Assembly (NCBI GenBank): GCA_964397545.1
Contig: CAYNIW010000019.1
Coordinates: forward strand, 1 to 50,124
Reading direction: 5' to 3'
DNA: 50,124 nucleotides
From: JAFGIG01 sp964397545
GTDB lineage: Bacteria > SDB-A
This document shows, piece after piece, positions 16,746 through 25,429 of this stretch (positions within the stretch are counted from its first letter, which is position 1; the number at the start of each line of letters is the position of its first letter). Under the pieces are notes generated by a model. That model was not told the DNA's origin. It made no database searches and worked only from the letters and a program-made list of their open reading frames with translations. The position numbers were made by a program, and so were the translations under genes.

Positions 16746-17245
16746 TTTCCCGAAAGATCTGAGAAAACAAAAAACGGCATTCTGCTGACTTGAAGTTCCC
16801 ATAGAGCCTCACTTCCGAGATGGCTGAATTTAATGATTTCCGCTTTTTGGACATTTTTTGAAAGAAGAGCCGACAAGCCTCCGGGAAAACCCAAATAAAC
16901 GCAGTTGTTTTGAAACAAAACCGCAAGAAAAGTTTCAGAGACTGATCCTTTGCCTATTACGGCTTTTATTCCCAAAGGAATGAGAGACGAAAGCTTTTTT
17001 TCCATCCTGTATGTCGAAGTTGGACCCACAGTTATTTTATTTTCATATGAGGAGACTGAGCTTAAAAAAACCGCAGATCCCGGTTCAATAATTTTTCTTA
17101 AATCTCCTCCCTCGGAATCGGATGTTAAAAGCGACAAAGTCGAATCTCTCAAAGATAATATCCTGCCTTCAATTAAAACTTTTTCTCCGCAGGAGAGGCG
17201 CGTTAATTTATGGAGGTCATCAAGAGGGAAAAACAGGCTTTTCAT
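16724..17245 (-). CDS. Class I fumarate hydratase, beta (C-terminal) subunit
   Basis: The swivelling beta subunit of a two-subunit iron-sulfur fumarase or L-tartrate dehydratase. It contains KLSCGEKVLIEGRILSLRD, GPTSTYRME (the family GPTTSxRM motif) and GIKAVIGKG. Length 173 residues is typical. The ATG at 17245 is preferred over a longer reading because it overlaps the alpha subunit stop (ATGA), as usual for this gene pair. Together the subunits interconvert fumarate and malate in the cytoplasm. Tartrate dehydratase is the main alternative. The 3' end overlaps cutA on the other strand. Confidence 0.9.
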   Translation of the reverse strand: MKSLFFPLDDLHKLTRLSCGEKVLIEGRILSLRDSTLSLLTSDSEGGDLRKIIEPGSAVFLSSVSSYENKITVGPTSTYRMEKKLSSLIPLGIKAVIGKGSVSETFLAVLFQNNCVYLGFPGGLSALLSKNVQKAEIIKFSHLGSEALWELQVSRMPFFVFSDLSGNYFFRET

Positions 17246-18081
17246 ATCAGAACTTTGGCTTTCCTTGCGGCACAGCACTGGAAGGAAACAGAGACCGGAA
17301 ATGTGGAAATGTGCCTTGGAGATGTTTCTATGAACAATTCTAACGCTGTTGGAAAACCGCCGAAACCGCCGGGGCCGATTCCGAGAGCATTTATCCGGTT
17401 GAGCCAGCTGTTTTCAAGATCGGCGATAAAGGAATCCCTGTTTCGCTCGCTGAGGTCTCTTGTCAGGGCTTTTAAGGACAGAAAAGAGGCTCGTGTTGTC
17501 GTTCCGCCGGTTCCGATTCCTATAATAAGCGGAGGGCATGCGTTTATACCGCATTCGAGAACTGTTTTTTCGACGAAATTAAATATCTCTTCTTCTCCGG
17601 TTTGTGGAAGGAACAAATTTGTCCGGCCCGAGTTTTCAGAACCGCCGCCTTTTAAGAGGAGAGTCAAGGAAACATTTTCTCCTTCGACTAGTTCGGTGTA
17701 AACTTCTGCCGGATGGGAGGATCTTTTTGGGAGATTTTCCGAAAAATAATCAGAAAGCATAGAGTCTCTCAAAAAAGCTCTTTCTCCGGCGAGCCTGACT
17801 CCGTCGTCGATTTCCTCTTTAAGATTTTTCTCTGATAAAAAAACTCCGGATCCGACTCCGGCAAAAACACACACAATTCCGGTGTCCTGGCAGACAGGTC
17901 TTTTTTCTTCTGCGGCTGTTTGGGAGTTCTGCAGAATAAGAGCTATGACTTCCGAGGAAAGGTCAGTGTTTTTTTTTAGTTCTCTGTAATAATCGAGAAC
18001 ATCCGGACTCAGCGAAGTCGAAGCTTTTACGCAGAGATCGAAAACAGCATCCCGGATTATCCCTTTACCGATAACTCTCAA
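17242..18081 (-). CDS. Class I fumarate hydratase, alpha (N-terminal) subunit
   Basis: A 279-residue alpha subunit binding the catalytic [4Fe-4S] cluster. Cluster-ligand motifs are RPVCQDTG, the central ECGINACPP region, and FQCCAARKA near the C-terminus; GIGTGGTTTRA and INALGIGPGGFGG are also family signatures. The first residues (MRVIGKGIIRDAVFDLCVKA) match the usual start. The gene is followed by the beta subunit with a four-base overlap, forming a small operon read leftward. No other citric acid cycle gene is nearby. Oxygen-sensitive class I enzyme suggests an anaerobic or microaerobic lifestyle, which is inference. Confidence 0.9.
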   Translation of the reverse strand: MRVIGKGIIRDAVFDLCVKASTSLSPDVLDYYRELKKNTDLSSEVIALILQNSQTAAEEKRPVCQDTGIVCVFAGVGSGVFLSEKNLKEEIDDGVRLAGERAFLRDSMLSDYFSENLPKRSSHPAEVYTELVEGENVSLTLLLKGGGSENSGRTNLFLPQTGEEEIFNFVEKTVLECGINACPPLIIGIGTGGTTTRASFLSLKALTRDLSERNRDSFIADLENSWLNRINALGIGPGGFGGFPTALELFIETSPRHISTFPVSVSFQCCAARKAKVLI

Positions 18082-18125
18082 TTACTGCCGGCGATGTTAA
18101 AATATTGACGCAACTTCGACAACAC

Positions 18126-20531
18126 CTATCTAATCAATACGACTTTACCTGTGAAAATCTCGTCTCCAGCTCTGAAATAAGTGAAATACACCCCTTTGGG
18201 CAGATAAAATCCGCCTTTGTCTCTGCCGTCCCATGTGAATTCGTAATTACCGGGAGGTTGAAAACCCTCATATATAGTGGTTATTTGCTGGCCGAGGATG
18301 TTGTAAACCCGCAAATGAACCTCGCAATTATTGTCTAAAGAATATCTTATGCAAGCGGAATGCCTGAAAGGGTTTGGGTAAAAGGAAAAAAATGTATTAG
18401 TTTTGATGGGTTCTTCGAGGTTCTCTTCGATGCTGGTAAATAAATTGCAGTAAATGGCTATTCTGTTTGTAAAATAAAATCCACCCGCACTGGTAAAATC
18501 TCCTCCAATGAATATGGTATCTTCTTTAATTGCTATTGCAAATACTGTTTTGTTGACTCCATAGCCCACATTTTCCCATTGAGTTCCGTTCCATTTTGCA
18601 ATATTATCGGCATATGGATCTCCACCGGCATCTGTGAAATTTCCTCCCGCATAAACATGATTATTTCTCATAACTAACGTAAAAACTGTGCCGTTTAATC
18701 CGTTCCCTATGCTTTTCCAAGAAGAACCGTCCCATCTCGCGATATAGTCTGCTTTGGGATTTCCTCCAGCATCAGTGAAAGATCCTCCTACATAAATGTC
18801 TGTTCCTGAAGCGCAGAAAGCATATACCGCTGAGTTCAATCCTTCACCCAGAGCCTCCCAGTTTGAACCGTTCCATTTTGCTATATTTTTTGTCCTGGTT
18901 ACATTACCCGCGGAAGAAAATGATCCACCGGCGTAAACACCTTGATCTGTTTTTGCGATGACATATACACTGCCGAGCGTATCTGTAATACCGTTTCCAA
19001 GAGGGATCCATGAAGACCCGTTCCATTTTGCTATCTTAGATAGATTGTAGTTGTTGTCTATATGAATAAATTGTCCGCCGACAAATAAATCATTTCCTGA
19101 TTCCGTTAGTGCAAAAACAGGCCATAAAATTCCGTTATTGAGAGGTTCCCATGAAACGCCGTTCCATTTTGCAATATTACTTGTTTTGGGAACATCTATT
19201 ACAGAAGGAAAATTACCGCCAATGTAAATGTTTTCGCCGGCAGTAGCAATTGAACGGACATAAGAATATGGAAGGATAGTCAGCCCTTGGCCTACTTTAT
19301 CCCAGGAAAAACCGTTGAATTGTGCGAAATAATATATTGAAGTGTCAAAATATGATGAGGTAAATTTCCCAGCAGCAAGTAACATGTTGTTATGAAATTC
19401 AATAGAGAAAACAGTATTATTGAGACCGTTTCCAACAGGACGCCAAGTGTAGATATCTTCTCTTTTTGCTATTCTGTCAGCATGAGGATTTCCTCCCGCA
19501 TTCTGAAAATTTCCTGCAATGTAGATCGTTTTATCGATTATTTCTAAAGTAGCAACGAAATCATCCAGAAGACAATCCAATGGACTCCAATTATAGCCGT
19601 CATAAAATGCCAGATAATTAAATTGACATGGGGCATCTTTCGAACCCAGAATAAAATGTCCTCCCGCAACAATAATGCCGTTGTTGAGAAGTAGTTTATA
19701 AACATAGCCGTTAATACCGCTTGGCATAGGCTCCCACATTGAATCTTTGAATTTTCCAACATAATTTCCGTAATTTCCGCCTAAACCTGTGAACTTCCCC
19801 CCGGCGTAAACCGCACTGTCGGTTGCCGCTATCGTCAGGACTCTGTCGTTCAGCCCTTCGCCCATGGAATGCCATTGAGAGTTTTCAAGAAAGGATATCC
19901 TGTCAGCACAAGGTTCTCCCCCTGCGTCTGTAAAATCTCCGCCGATGTATAGTCTGTCGAGATAAGGTTCAATAACGTAAACGCTTCCGTTCAGACCGTT
20001 TCCGACTGGCTCCCATGAAGAGCCGTTCCATTTGGCGAGATAATCGGCATCAGGATGGCCGCCGGCGTCTGTAAAAGCCCCGCCGGCGAAAACATCTCCG
20101 TCAATTATCCTTATCGAATAGACATATCCGTTGAGCCCCTGCCCGATGGTTTCCCAGCTTGAACCGTTCCATCTTGCTATGTAATCGCCGTGCGGATTCC
20201 CTCCAGCGTCGGTAAAATGCCCCCCCGCGTAGATTTCATCGTTGTATGAAGTTATAGTTCTGACATATCCGTTCAGGCCGTTCCCGAGAGATCTCCAGCA
20301 CGCACCGTCCCATCTGGCTATGAAATTCGCTTTAGGGTCGCCTCCGGCGTTTGTGAACATCCCCCCCGCGTAAATATCGCCGCCGGAAATATGAAGAGCC
20401 CACACGGTGTTGTTGAAGCCTTGCCCGAGTGACTGCCATGAATATGTATTAATTTCAGAAAAAGATGCCAAAAGCAGGATTGAAGACAGAATAAGGAGTT
20501 TTATTGTTTTCATTTTATGAAATAGTATCAT
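18126..20531 (-). CDS. Exported surface protein with 14 propeller-like repeats and sorting tail
   Basis: An 801-residue protein with a signal peptide (about residues 7-25, KTIKLLILSSILLLASFS). Then come 14 repeats of about 47 residues with the consensus IYAGGxFTDAGGxPxADxIAxWNGSSWExxGxGLNGxV; the first four and the units near the C-terminal end are close to consensus, those in the middle are diverged. The number fits two seven-bladed beta-propellers. The last 85 residues are a FlgD-like/Por-type tail: SFYPNPFR, VYNILGQQITTIY, FTWDGRDKGG, LPKGVYF and a basic end. It is presumably sent across the outer membrane and attached to or shed from the surface. GGAG lies six bases before the start. Ligand unknown. 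Confidence 0.85.
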   Translation of the reverse strand: MILFHKMKTIKLLILSSILLLASFSEINTYSWQSLGQGFNNTVWALHISGGDIYAGGMFTNAGGDPKANFIARWDGACWRSLGNGLNGYVRTITSYNDEIYAGGHFTDAGGNPHGDYIARWNGSSWETIGQGLNGYVYSIRIIDGDVFAGGAFTDAGGHPDADYLAKWNGSSWEPVGNGLNGSVYVIEPYLDRLYIGGDFTDAGGEPCADRISFLENSQWHSMGEGLNDRVLTIAATDSAVYAGGKFTGLGGNYGNYVGKFKDSMWEPMPSGINGYVYKLLLNNGIIVAGGHFILGSKDAPCQFNYLAFYDGYNWSPLDCLLDDFVATLEIIDKTIYIAGNFQNAGGNPHADRIAKREDIYTWRPVGNGLNNTVFSIEFHNNMLLAAGKFTSSYFDTSIYYFAQFNGFSWDKVGQGLTILPYSYVRSIATAGENIYIGGNFPSVIDVPKTSNIAKWNGVSWEPLNNGILWPVFALTESGNDLFVGGQFIHIDNNYNLSKIAKWNGSSWIPLGNGITDTLGSVYVIAKTDQGVYAGGSFSSAGNVTRTKNIAKWNGSNWEALGEGLNSAVYAFCASGTDIYVGGSFTDAGGNPKADYIARWDGSSWKSIGNGLNGTVFTLVMRNNHVYAGGNFTDAGGDPYADNIAKWNGTQWENVGYGVNKTVFAIAIKEDTIFIGGDFTSAGGFYFTNRIAIYCNLFTSIEENLEEPIKTNTFFSFYPNPFRHSACIRYSLDNNCEVHLRVYNILGQQITTIYEGFQPPGNYEFTWDGRDKGGFYLPKGVYFTYFRAGDEIFTGKVVLIR

Positions 20532-20587
20532 AAAATACTCCAGTGGTTTAATAATTTTATAGACAAAACGTCAGAATTTCCCTGTTG

Positions 20588-20616
20588 TGGATATCAAATA
20601 GGATATTATGTATAAT
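20588..20616 (+). promoter_or_regulatory. Promoter of the patatin gene
   Basis: TATAAT at 20611-20616 with TGGATA at 20588-20593 (17-nt spacer). The ATG at 20623 is six bases after the -10 box and no ribosome binding site is present, so the start is likely leaderless. The upstream in-frame ATG at 20608 would sit across the -10 box and is unlikely to be used. Confidence 0.5.
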
Positions 20617-20622
20617 TTTCAG

Positions 20623-22788
20623 ATGATCATGTTGTTTCTCATAATGACGGTGTTCACGGGTGTGACCATGCAGAATGATGTCACGGAACCGCCGAGAGTG
20701 GGGCTGGTCCTCAGTGGAGGGGGGTCGAGAGGTTTTGCCCACATAGGAGTATTAAAAGTTCTCGAAGAAGCGGGGTTGAAATTCGATTATATAGCCGGGA
20801 CGAGCATGGGGTCTATAGTCGGAGGACTATACGCTTCGGGTTTCACCGCGCAGCAAATAGAAAGCCTTACAACGACAGTTGACTGGACAAGCCTTTTCAA
20901 GGATGAGGTCAGGCGGAGAGATATGCCTTTTGACGGAAAACCATATGCAGAAAAATATATCGGAGGGCTGAATTTTGAAGGTTTTAAGCCTGTTTTTCCG
21001 CTCGGTTTGATAGAAGGACAGAAAATCGAAGCCTGTTTGTCTTCGCTGATTTGGAGGACCAACACCACAGAGGATTTTTCAGATCTGCCCATCCCTTTTA
21101 TCTGCGTCGCATCAGATGTTGAAAAAGCTCAGGCGGTAATACTGAACAGGGGAAACCTCGCAGAATCCATGAGAGCGAGTATGGCTATTCCTACTGTTTT
21201 TACGCCGGTGACAATAGACGGCATACTGCTTGTGGACGGCGGAGCCATACGTAATTTTCCCGTTGAGGATATGAAAGATCTCGGCGCAGATTTTATTCTC
21301 GGAGTCGATGTAGGGACTCCGACCAAGGAAAAATCCGAACTGCGGTCTGCCGTCGATATTATAAATCAAGTCATCGGCTTCAGAAACACAGAAACGAATC
21401 CCGAGCAGAGATCTCTTTGTGATTTTCTCATAACACCGGATCTTGATGGGTTTTCAAGTTACGATTTTTCAAGCCCTGAAATGATTATAGAGGCGGGGGA
21501 ATCTACAGCGAGGGAAGCGCTGGACAGTCTGATTATTCTCGCGGAAGGTTTGAATAAAAGCAGAACCGAAGAAGAAAGAAATCCTGTTTTTACTCCGGAT
21601 TCAGTTTTTGTCGTTGATATATATGTCATGGGACTTAACGAAGTGACGAGGAGTTTTGTGGTCTCGACTTTCGAGCATCAGACTCCGGGCTGGCTTGACT
21701 CTGAAAAAATTGAGAAAGGCATAGAGAGAATTTACAACACGATGTTTTTTAAAAAGGTCAATTACAGGCTCAAAAAAACGGACGAAGCCTATGTTCTGGT
21801 CATAGTCGTCGAAGAAAATAAAAATGACAGGTTGAACCTCGGACTTCGCTACGATTCCTATGAAAATGCCCAAATGCTGTTGAATTTGACCATGAGGAAC
21901 TTAGCCGTTCACAGTTCAAAATTAATCTGCGACTTGAAGCTCGGAGAAAATTACTCTTTCGGAGCAGATTACTATGTTTTTACGGCTCTCGGCTATCCTA
22001 GGAATAAAGTGGGAATAGTGTTATCCGCAGGTCTTTTACAGAAATATTATTATCTATATCATGAAGGAGTTCGTTATGCGAAACTCGACGGGAAATCCCT
22101 TTACAGTTCGTTTTCACTGGGATGGACTTTTTCCGGAAAATATCAAATCAGCACCGGTGTGAAATTTGATTTTTCGTCAATAAAACCTTCCGTGGCTCCG
22201 ATTGATTTTAAGAACACGGTTTACAGCGGTTTGGTTTTTACGGGAAGAATCGACATCGACAATCTTGACAGGATTTGTTTCCCGAAGTCCGGTGTAAAGA
22301 CAGTATTGGAGGCGTCTGTTTCAGACAGGGGATTCGGCTCAAATGAAAATTTTGTGAAACTCGAAGCGGATATGGCTTTTTTCGTTCCCGCCGCCGAAAG
22401 AGTTGTCCTTTTCTGGGGGGTGTGGGGCGGGGTCTCTCAAGCTGACTCTCTGTCTCTTCAAAACATGTTCTATACCGGAGGTCACAAATCTACTGCCTGC
22501 CTCAACACTTTTCTCGGATACGAAAACATGGAATTGACGGGAATGCAGATGGCTGCATTGAGAGCGGGATTGAGAATTGAACCCCTTGACAACAGGTTTT
22601 TTGAATTTCAGATAAACGCGGCCAAAACCGCGGAGGATCCTGAAGATCTTTTCGAAAAGGAGAAAATTTTATACGGCGCGGGAATGACTTTCGGTTTGAA
22701 CACCCCGATAGGTCCTGTTTATGTTTCGCTTGCTGGAAAAAATATTGAAAATATAAACTTCTTTTTGAACATAGGGTATGATTTTTAA
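20623..22788 (+). CDS. Patatin-like phospholipase with POTRA and outer-membrane barrel (type Vd-like)
   Basis: A 721-residue protein. After a short signal peptide the patatin domain (about 25-310) has the oxyanion loop SGGGSRGFAHIG, the nucleophile Ser61 in GTSMG and the partner Asp205 in VDGGAIRNFP, so the Ser-Asp dyad is intact. A POTRA-like region follows (about 335-405, VDIYVMGLNEVTR to VVEENKNDRLNLGLRYD). The C-terminal 310 residues are a BamA/D15-type beta-barrel ending in LNIGYDF with a C-terminal Phe. This is the arrangement of PlpD-type fused autotransporters, in which the barrel exports a lipase to the cell surface. The gene is divergent from the propeller protein. Start choice is explained by the promoter entry; 20608 is the alternative. 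Confidence 0.88.
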   Translation: MIMLFLIMTVFTGVTMQNDVTEPPRVGLVLSGGGSRGFAHIGVLKVLEEAGLKFDYIAGTSMGSIVGGLYASGFTAQQIESLTTTVDWTSLFKDEVRRRDMPFDGKPYAEKYIGGLNFEGFKPVFPLGLIEGQKIEACLSSLIWRTNTTEDFSDLPIPFICVASDVEKAQAVILNRGNLAESMRASMAIPTVFTPVTIDGILLVDGGAIRNFPVEDMKDLGADFILGVDVGTPTKEKSELRSAVDIINQVIGFRNTETNPEQRSLCDFLITPDLDGFSSYDFSSPEMIIEAGESTAREALDSLIILAEGLNKSRTEEERNPVFTPDSVFVVDIYVMGLNEVTRSFVVSTFEHQTPGWLDSEKIEKGIERIYNTMFFKKVNYRLKKTDEAYVLVIVVEENKNDRLNLGLRYDSYENAQMLLNLTMRNLAVHSSKLICDLKLGENYSFGADYYVFTALGYPRNKVGIVLSAGLLQKYYYLYHEGVRYAKLDGKSLYSSFSLGWTFSGKYQISTGVKFDFSSIKPSVAPIDFKNTVYSGLVFTGRIDIDNLDRICFPKSGVKTVLEASVSDRGFGSNENFVKLEADMAFFVPAAERVVLFWGVWGGVSQADSLSLQNMFYTGGHKSTACLNTFLGYENMELTGMQMAALRAGLRIEPLDNRFFEFQINAAKTAEDPEDLFEKEKILYGAGMTFGLNTPIGPVYVSLAGKNIENINFFLNIGYDF

Positions 22789-22831
22789 TGCCGGGAAAAA
22801 CAACTGAAATTTATCAAAAGAGGAGGCGATT

Positions 22832-23350
22832 TTGAAGAAAATTACTATCTTTATGATTTTAGCTCTCGCCGCTTGCGTTTTATTTGGAGGAAGAATTGAG
22901 GATATAAGGGAAGCTTATAACGAAGTGAACAAAATGATTCAAAACGACGAGTATTACAGAACGGAGATTTCCGTCAACAGCAGCAACCTTTCATTTCCTG
23001 CAGTCGGGATATTCAACAGGCAGATAACAATGTTTTGGGAAAGCCGTCCATGGGCTGAAACAGCCTATGGGATAATAAAAATACATGTGAAGTCGGAGAT
23101 TTCAGCCGCGGAGTATTACGACGAATACCTTTTTGATGAAGAAGGAAATCTTATTTTCTGCTATAAAGATGGAGGATACGACGAAATCCAAAGAAGGTAT
23201 TATTTTTCCGGCGGCAGGCTTTTGAGGCTGATCGCAGAAGGGACGGTATATGACAGTCCCGACGAACAGCAGAAAAAAGAAGCCGCTGATGTTTTGAAAG
23301 CCGCAGAAGGATTGATGATCGCATTTACAAGATTGCATGGCTACTACTGA
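22832..23350 (+). CDS. Hypothetical exported protein
   Basis: A 172-residue protein with a clear signal peptide (KKITIFMILALAACVLFGG). No family recognised. The mature part is beta-rich and acidic, with a phrase EYLFDEEGNLIFCYKDGGYDEIQRRYYF that is typical of secreted bacterial proteins of unknown function that carry beta-hairpin strands. A single Cys occurs within it. It starts with TTG behind GGAGG and sits 43 bases after the patatin gene, so it may be co-transcribed with it and with the CAP-domain gene that follows. Confidence 0.65.
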   Translation: MKKITIFMILALAACVLFGGRIEDIREAYNEVNKMIQNDEYYRTEISVNSSNLSFPAVGIFNRQITMFWESRPWAETAYGIIKIHVKSEISAAEYYDEYLFDEEGNLIFCYKDGGYDEIQRRYYFSGGRLLRLIAEGTVYDSPDEQQKKEAADVLKAAEGLMIAFTRLHGYY

Positions 23351-23374
23351 CCGCAAAGAAATATCTTTTGGGGT

Positions 23375-24265
23375 TTGAATAACTTGAGAAAAGCTGTTTT
23401 TATTTTTTTCTTTTTGTCTTCAGGAGGTTTTGCTCTGTGTAGCTCGTTTTCTCCTCTTGAAGATCTCGAAAACAGGACATTTTTTTTAGTAAACAGTTAC
23501 CGGGAATCTCAGGGATTAAAAACTCTTGAATTCGACGAAAGGATTTTGGAGCAGTGCAGAGAGCACAGCCGGTCAATGGCGGCTCTTTCGTCTGAGCTTA
23601 GCCACGAAGGCTTTGAGACAAGAGTAAAAAATTTACAAAAACACATTTCTCTTCTTTCCGCCGGAGAGAATGTTGCGAGCAATATGAATACTCCTGATCC
23701 CTGCTCGACTGCGGTTACGGGCTGGATTAACAGCCCCCATCACAGGGAAAACATGACTAAAGAATGGGATGTATCCGCAATCGGTATTTCTGTCTCTCCT
23801 GAAGGGAAATTTTACTTCACGCAGATATTTGTTCTATTGAGGGATGAATTTTCAGATGAGATTTTCGACACACAGGAAATTGAAGACGGGATTGAAGTTT
23901 TATTCAAAGAATACAGAATTTCTATGGGGAAAGAACTTTTCACCAGGAACGACACACTCGACTTTTTAGCTGGTCTGACCTGTCGTAATCTCGGGGAGAA
24001 TCCCCAAGAAAGCGGAAAAATTTTTTCAGAGCTCAACGACAGCATCGAAAATTATTTTGATTTTGAAAAAATTGTTCAGATTACATCTACAAACAGCGGT
24101 CTGCAGAAACCAGATGAGGAGATTTTCGAATACTGGCTGAGCGACGGTCAGTATCGTTCGCGTTTGGAAGAAAATTTCGACCTTTTCGGTGTCGGAGTTG
24201 CCGCAACAGATGACGGTAAATATATCGCCGTCTTGGTTCTTGTCAAATTCAGGGAGAGAAAATGA
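23375..24265 (+). CDS. Exported CAP-domain (SCP/PR-1) protein
   Basis: A 296-residue protein with a signal peptide (RKAVFIFFFLSSGGFALC). Residues 30-150 are a CAP domain: LVNSYRESQGLKTLEFDERI, HSRSMA, LSHEGFETRV, SAGENVA, WINSPHHRENM and AIGISVSPEGKFYFTQIFV; the His and Glu residues that line the CAP cavity are present. Bacterial CAP proteins are extracellular, with unclear activity. The second half, about 165-290, looks like a second, decayed CAP-like repeat (NLGENPQ, EYWLSDGQYRSRL, FGVGVAATDDGKYIAVLV), lacking the His residues. TTG start; TTG 23384 is an alternative. The stop overlaps the next gene by four bases (ATGA). Confidence 0.82.
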   Translation: MNNLRKAVFIFFFLSSGGFALCSSFSPLEDLENRTFFLVNSYRESQGLKTLEFDERILEQCREHSRSMAALSSELSHEGFETRVKNLQKHISLLSAGENVASNMNTPDPCSTAVTGWINSPHHRENMTKEWDVSAIGISVSPEGKFYFTQIFVLLRDEFSDEIFDTQEIEDGIEVLFKEYRISMGKELFTRNDTLDFLAGLTCRNLGENPQESGKIFSELNDSIENYFDFEKIVQITSTNSGLQKPDEEIFEYWLSDGQYRSRLEENFDLFGVGVAATDDGKYIAVLVLVKFRERK

Positions 24266-24825
24266 AATATTTCAAAAAAGCCGAAGGAAAAAGAGTATTT
24301 TTGTCGCCGATAAATGTCGAGGACTGCGAACAATATACAGAATGGCTCAACGACCCCGAAACGGCAGTATTTCTCGACTGCTTTTTCCAGAACATATCCC
24401 TTCTGAAAGAACGCGAGCTTCTCGAAAAATTAGCAAGAGATCAAAATGTTTTCGCAATAGTGGACAAAAACAGCGGAAAACTAATCGGCAACTGCGGACT
24501 TCACAACGTCGATTTTATCAACAGGAAGGCGGTTCTCGGAATTTTCATAGGCGACAAAGATTACCGGAACAGAGGTTTCGGAGCTGAGGCAATAAGCCTT
24601 CTTCTCGATTTCGCGTTCAACGCTTTAAATCTGAACAGCGTTATGCTCGTAGTGAAAGAATTCAACAAAAGAGGAATTAAATGCTACGAAAAATGCGGAT
24701 TCAAAAAAATAGGGATCAGGAGGGAAGCCAGCATTGTCGCCGGAAAAAAATACGGTGAAATAATGATGGATATACTGGCTGAGGAATTCAGTGAAAACAG
24801 AATTGAGAAATATCTGAAAGACTGA
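24262..24825 (+). CDS. GNAT acetyltransferase (RimJ/RimL type)
   Basis: A 187-residue GNAT-fold protein. It starts with VFLSPINVEDCEQYTEWLNDPET, shows the acceptor-side strand LIGNCGLHNVDFINRKAVLGIFIGD and the acetyl-CoA loop RNRGFGAEAISLLLDFAF, and ends with the usual NKRGIKCYEKCGFKKIG strand-helix. RimJ/RimL-like proteins acetylate N-termini, amines or antibiotics; the acceptor here is unknown. It overlaps the CAP gene by four bases, so the two are coupled, although no functional link is obvious. Confidence 0.87.
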   Translation: MKYFKKAEGKRVFLSPINVEDCEQYTEWLNDPETAVFLDCFFQNISLLKERELLEKLARDQNVFAIVDKNSGKLIGNCGLHNVDFINRKAVLGIFIGDKDYRNRGFGAEAISLLLDFAFNALNLNSVMLVVKEFNKRGIKCYEKCGFKKIGIRREASIVAGKKYGEIMMDILAEEFSENRIEKYLKD

Positions 24826-24880
24826 AAGAATCAAGTTTTATTTCTTAACAGCGTTATTCGCAAAAGAAAGAAGGCAAAGT

Positions 24881-25330
24881 ATGCTCAAAGAATTCAAAGA
24901 ATTTGCTGTGAAAGGGAATGCCGTTGACATGGCGGTCGGTATAATTATTGGAGCCGCTTTCGGCGCGATAGTCCAATCGATTGTCGCCGATATCATCATG
25001 CCTCCTCTGGGTCTTTTGATAGGCAAGGTGGATTTCTCGAATTTGTTTGTTCTTCTCAGCGAGGGAATTCCGACGGGACCTTATTCGTCGCTCGCAAACG
25101 CCCAAACTGCCGGAGCCGTTACAATCAACTACGGGAATTTTATAAACATCTTCATAAGGTTTTTGATAGTATCATTCGTCGTATTTTTGCTTGTCAAAAA
25201 CATAAACAGGCTGAAAAAACAGGAGAAAGCGGCAGTGGAACCCGACAGTAAAGAATGTCCTTTCTGTTTTTCGAAGATAGCTGTTAAGGCGACGCGCTGT
25301 CCGAACTGCACTTCTGAAATCAAGGGGTGA
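24881..25330 (+). CDS. mscL: Large-conductance mechanosensitive channel MscL with zinc ribbon tail
   Basis: A 149-residue MscL. The N-terminal helix and TM1 (MLKEFKEFAVKGNAVDMAVGIIIGAAFGAIVQSIV) and the loop ADIIMPPLGLLIGKVDFSNLFVLL are typical, as is TM2 (NFINIFIRFLIVSFVVFLLVKNINRL). The channel opens under membrane tension and releases solutes in osmotic downshock. After residue 120 the chain ends in a CxxC-x14-CxxC zinc ribbon (CPFC and CPNC) that E. coli MscL lacks, though similar tails occur in other bacterial MscLs. The tail would be cytoplasmic. AAGAAGG precedes the ATG. Confidence 0.93.
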   Translation: MLKEFKEFAVKGNAVDMAVGIIIGAAFGAIVQSIVADIIMPPLGLLIGKVDFSNLFVLLSEGIPTGPYSSLANAQTAGAVTINYGNFINIFIRFLIVSFVVFLLVKNINRLKKQEKAAVEPDSKECPFCFSKIAVKATRCPNCTSEIKG

Positions 25331-25429
25331 AGTGTAAATAGCTATTTCTGATACAAGGTTCAAAGATGAGTGTTTTTTGACAGAAAGAAGTTGCATCTCC
25401 GGAGGTTATTTACGAAAAAAAAGGAAGAT

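Noticed and set aside
18426..20450. DNA tandem repeat or satellite in the propeller gene
   Set aside because: The repeats are protein units of about 141 bases that have diverged at the DNA level; they do not form a true satellite.
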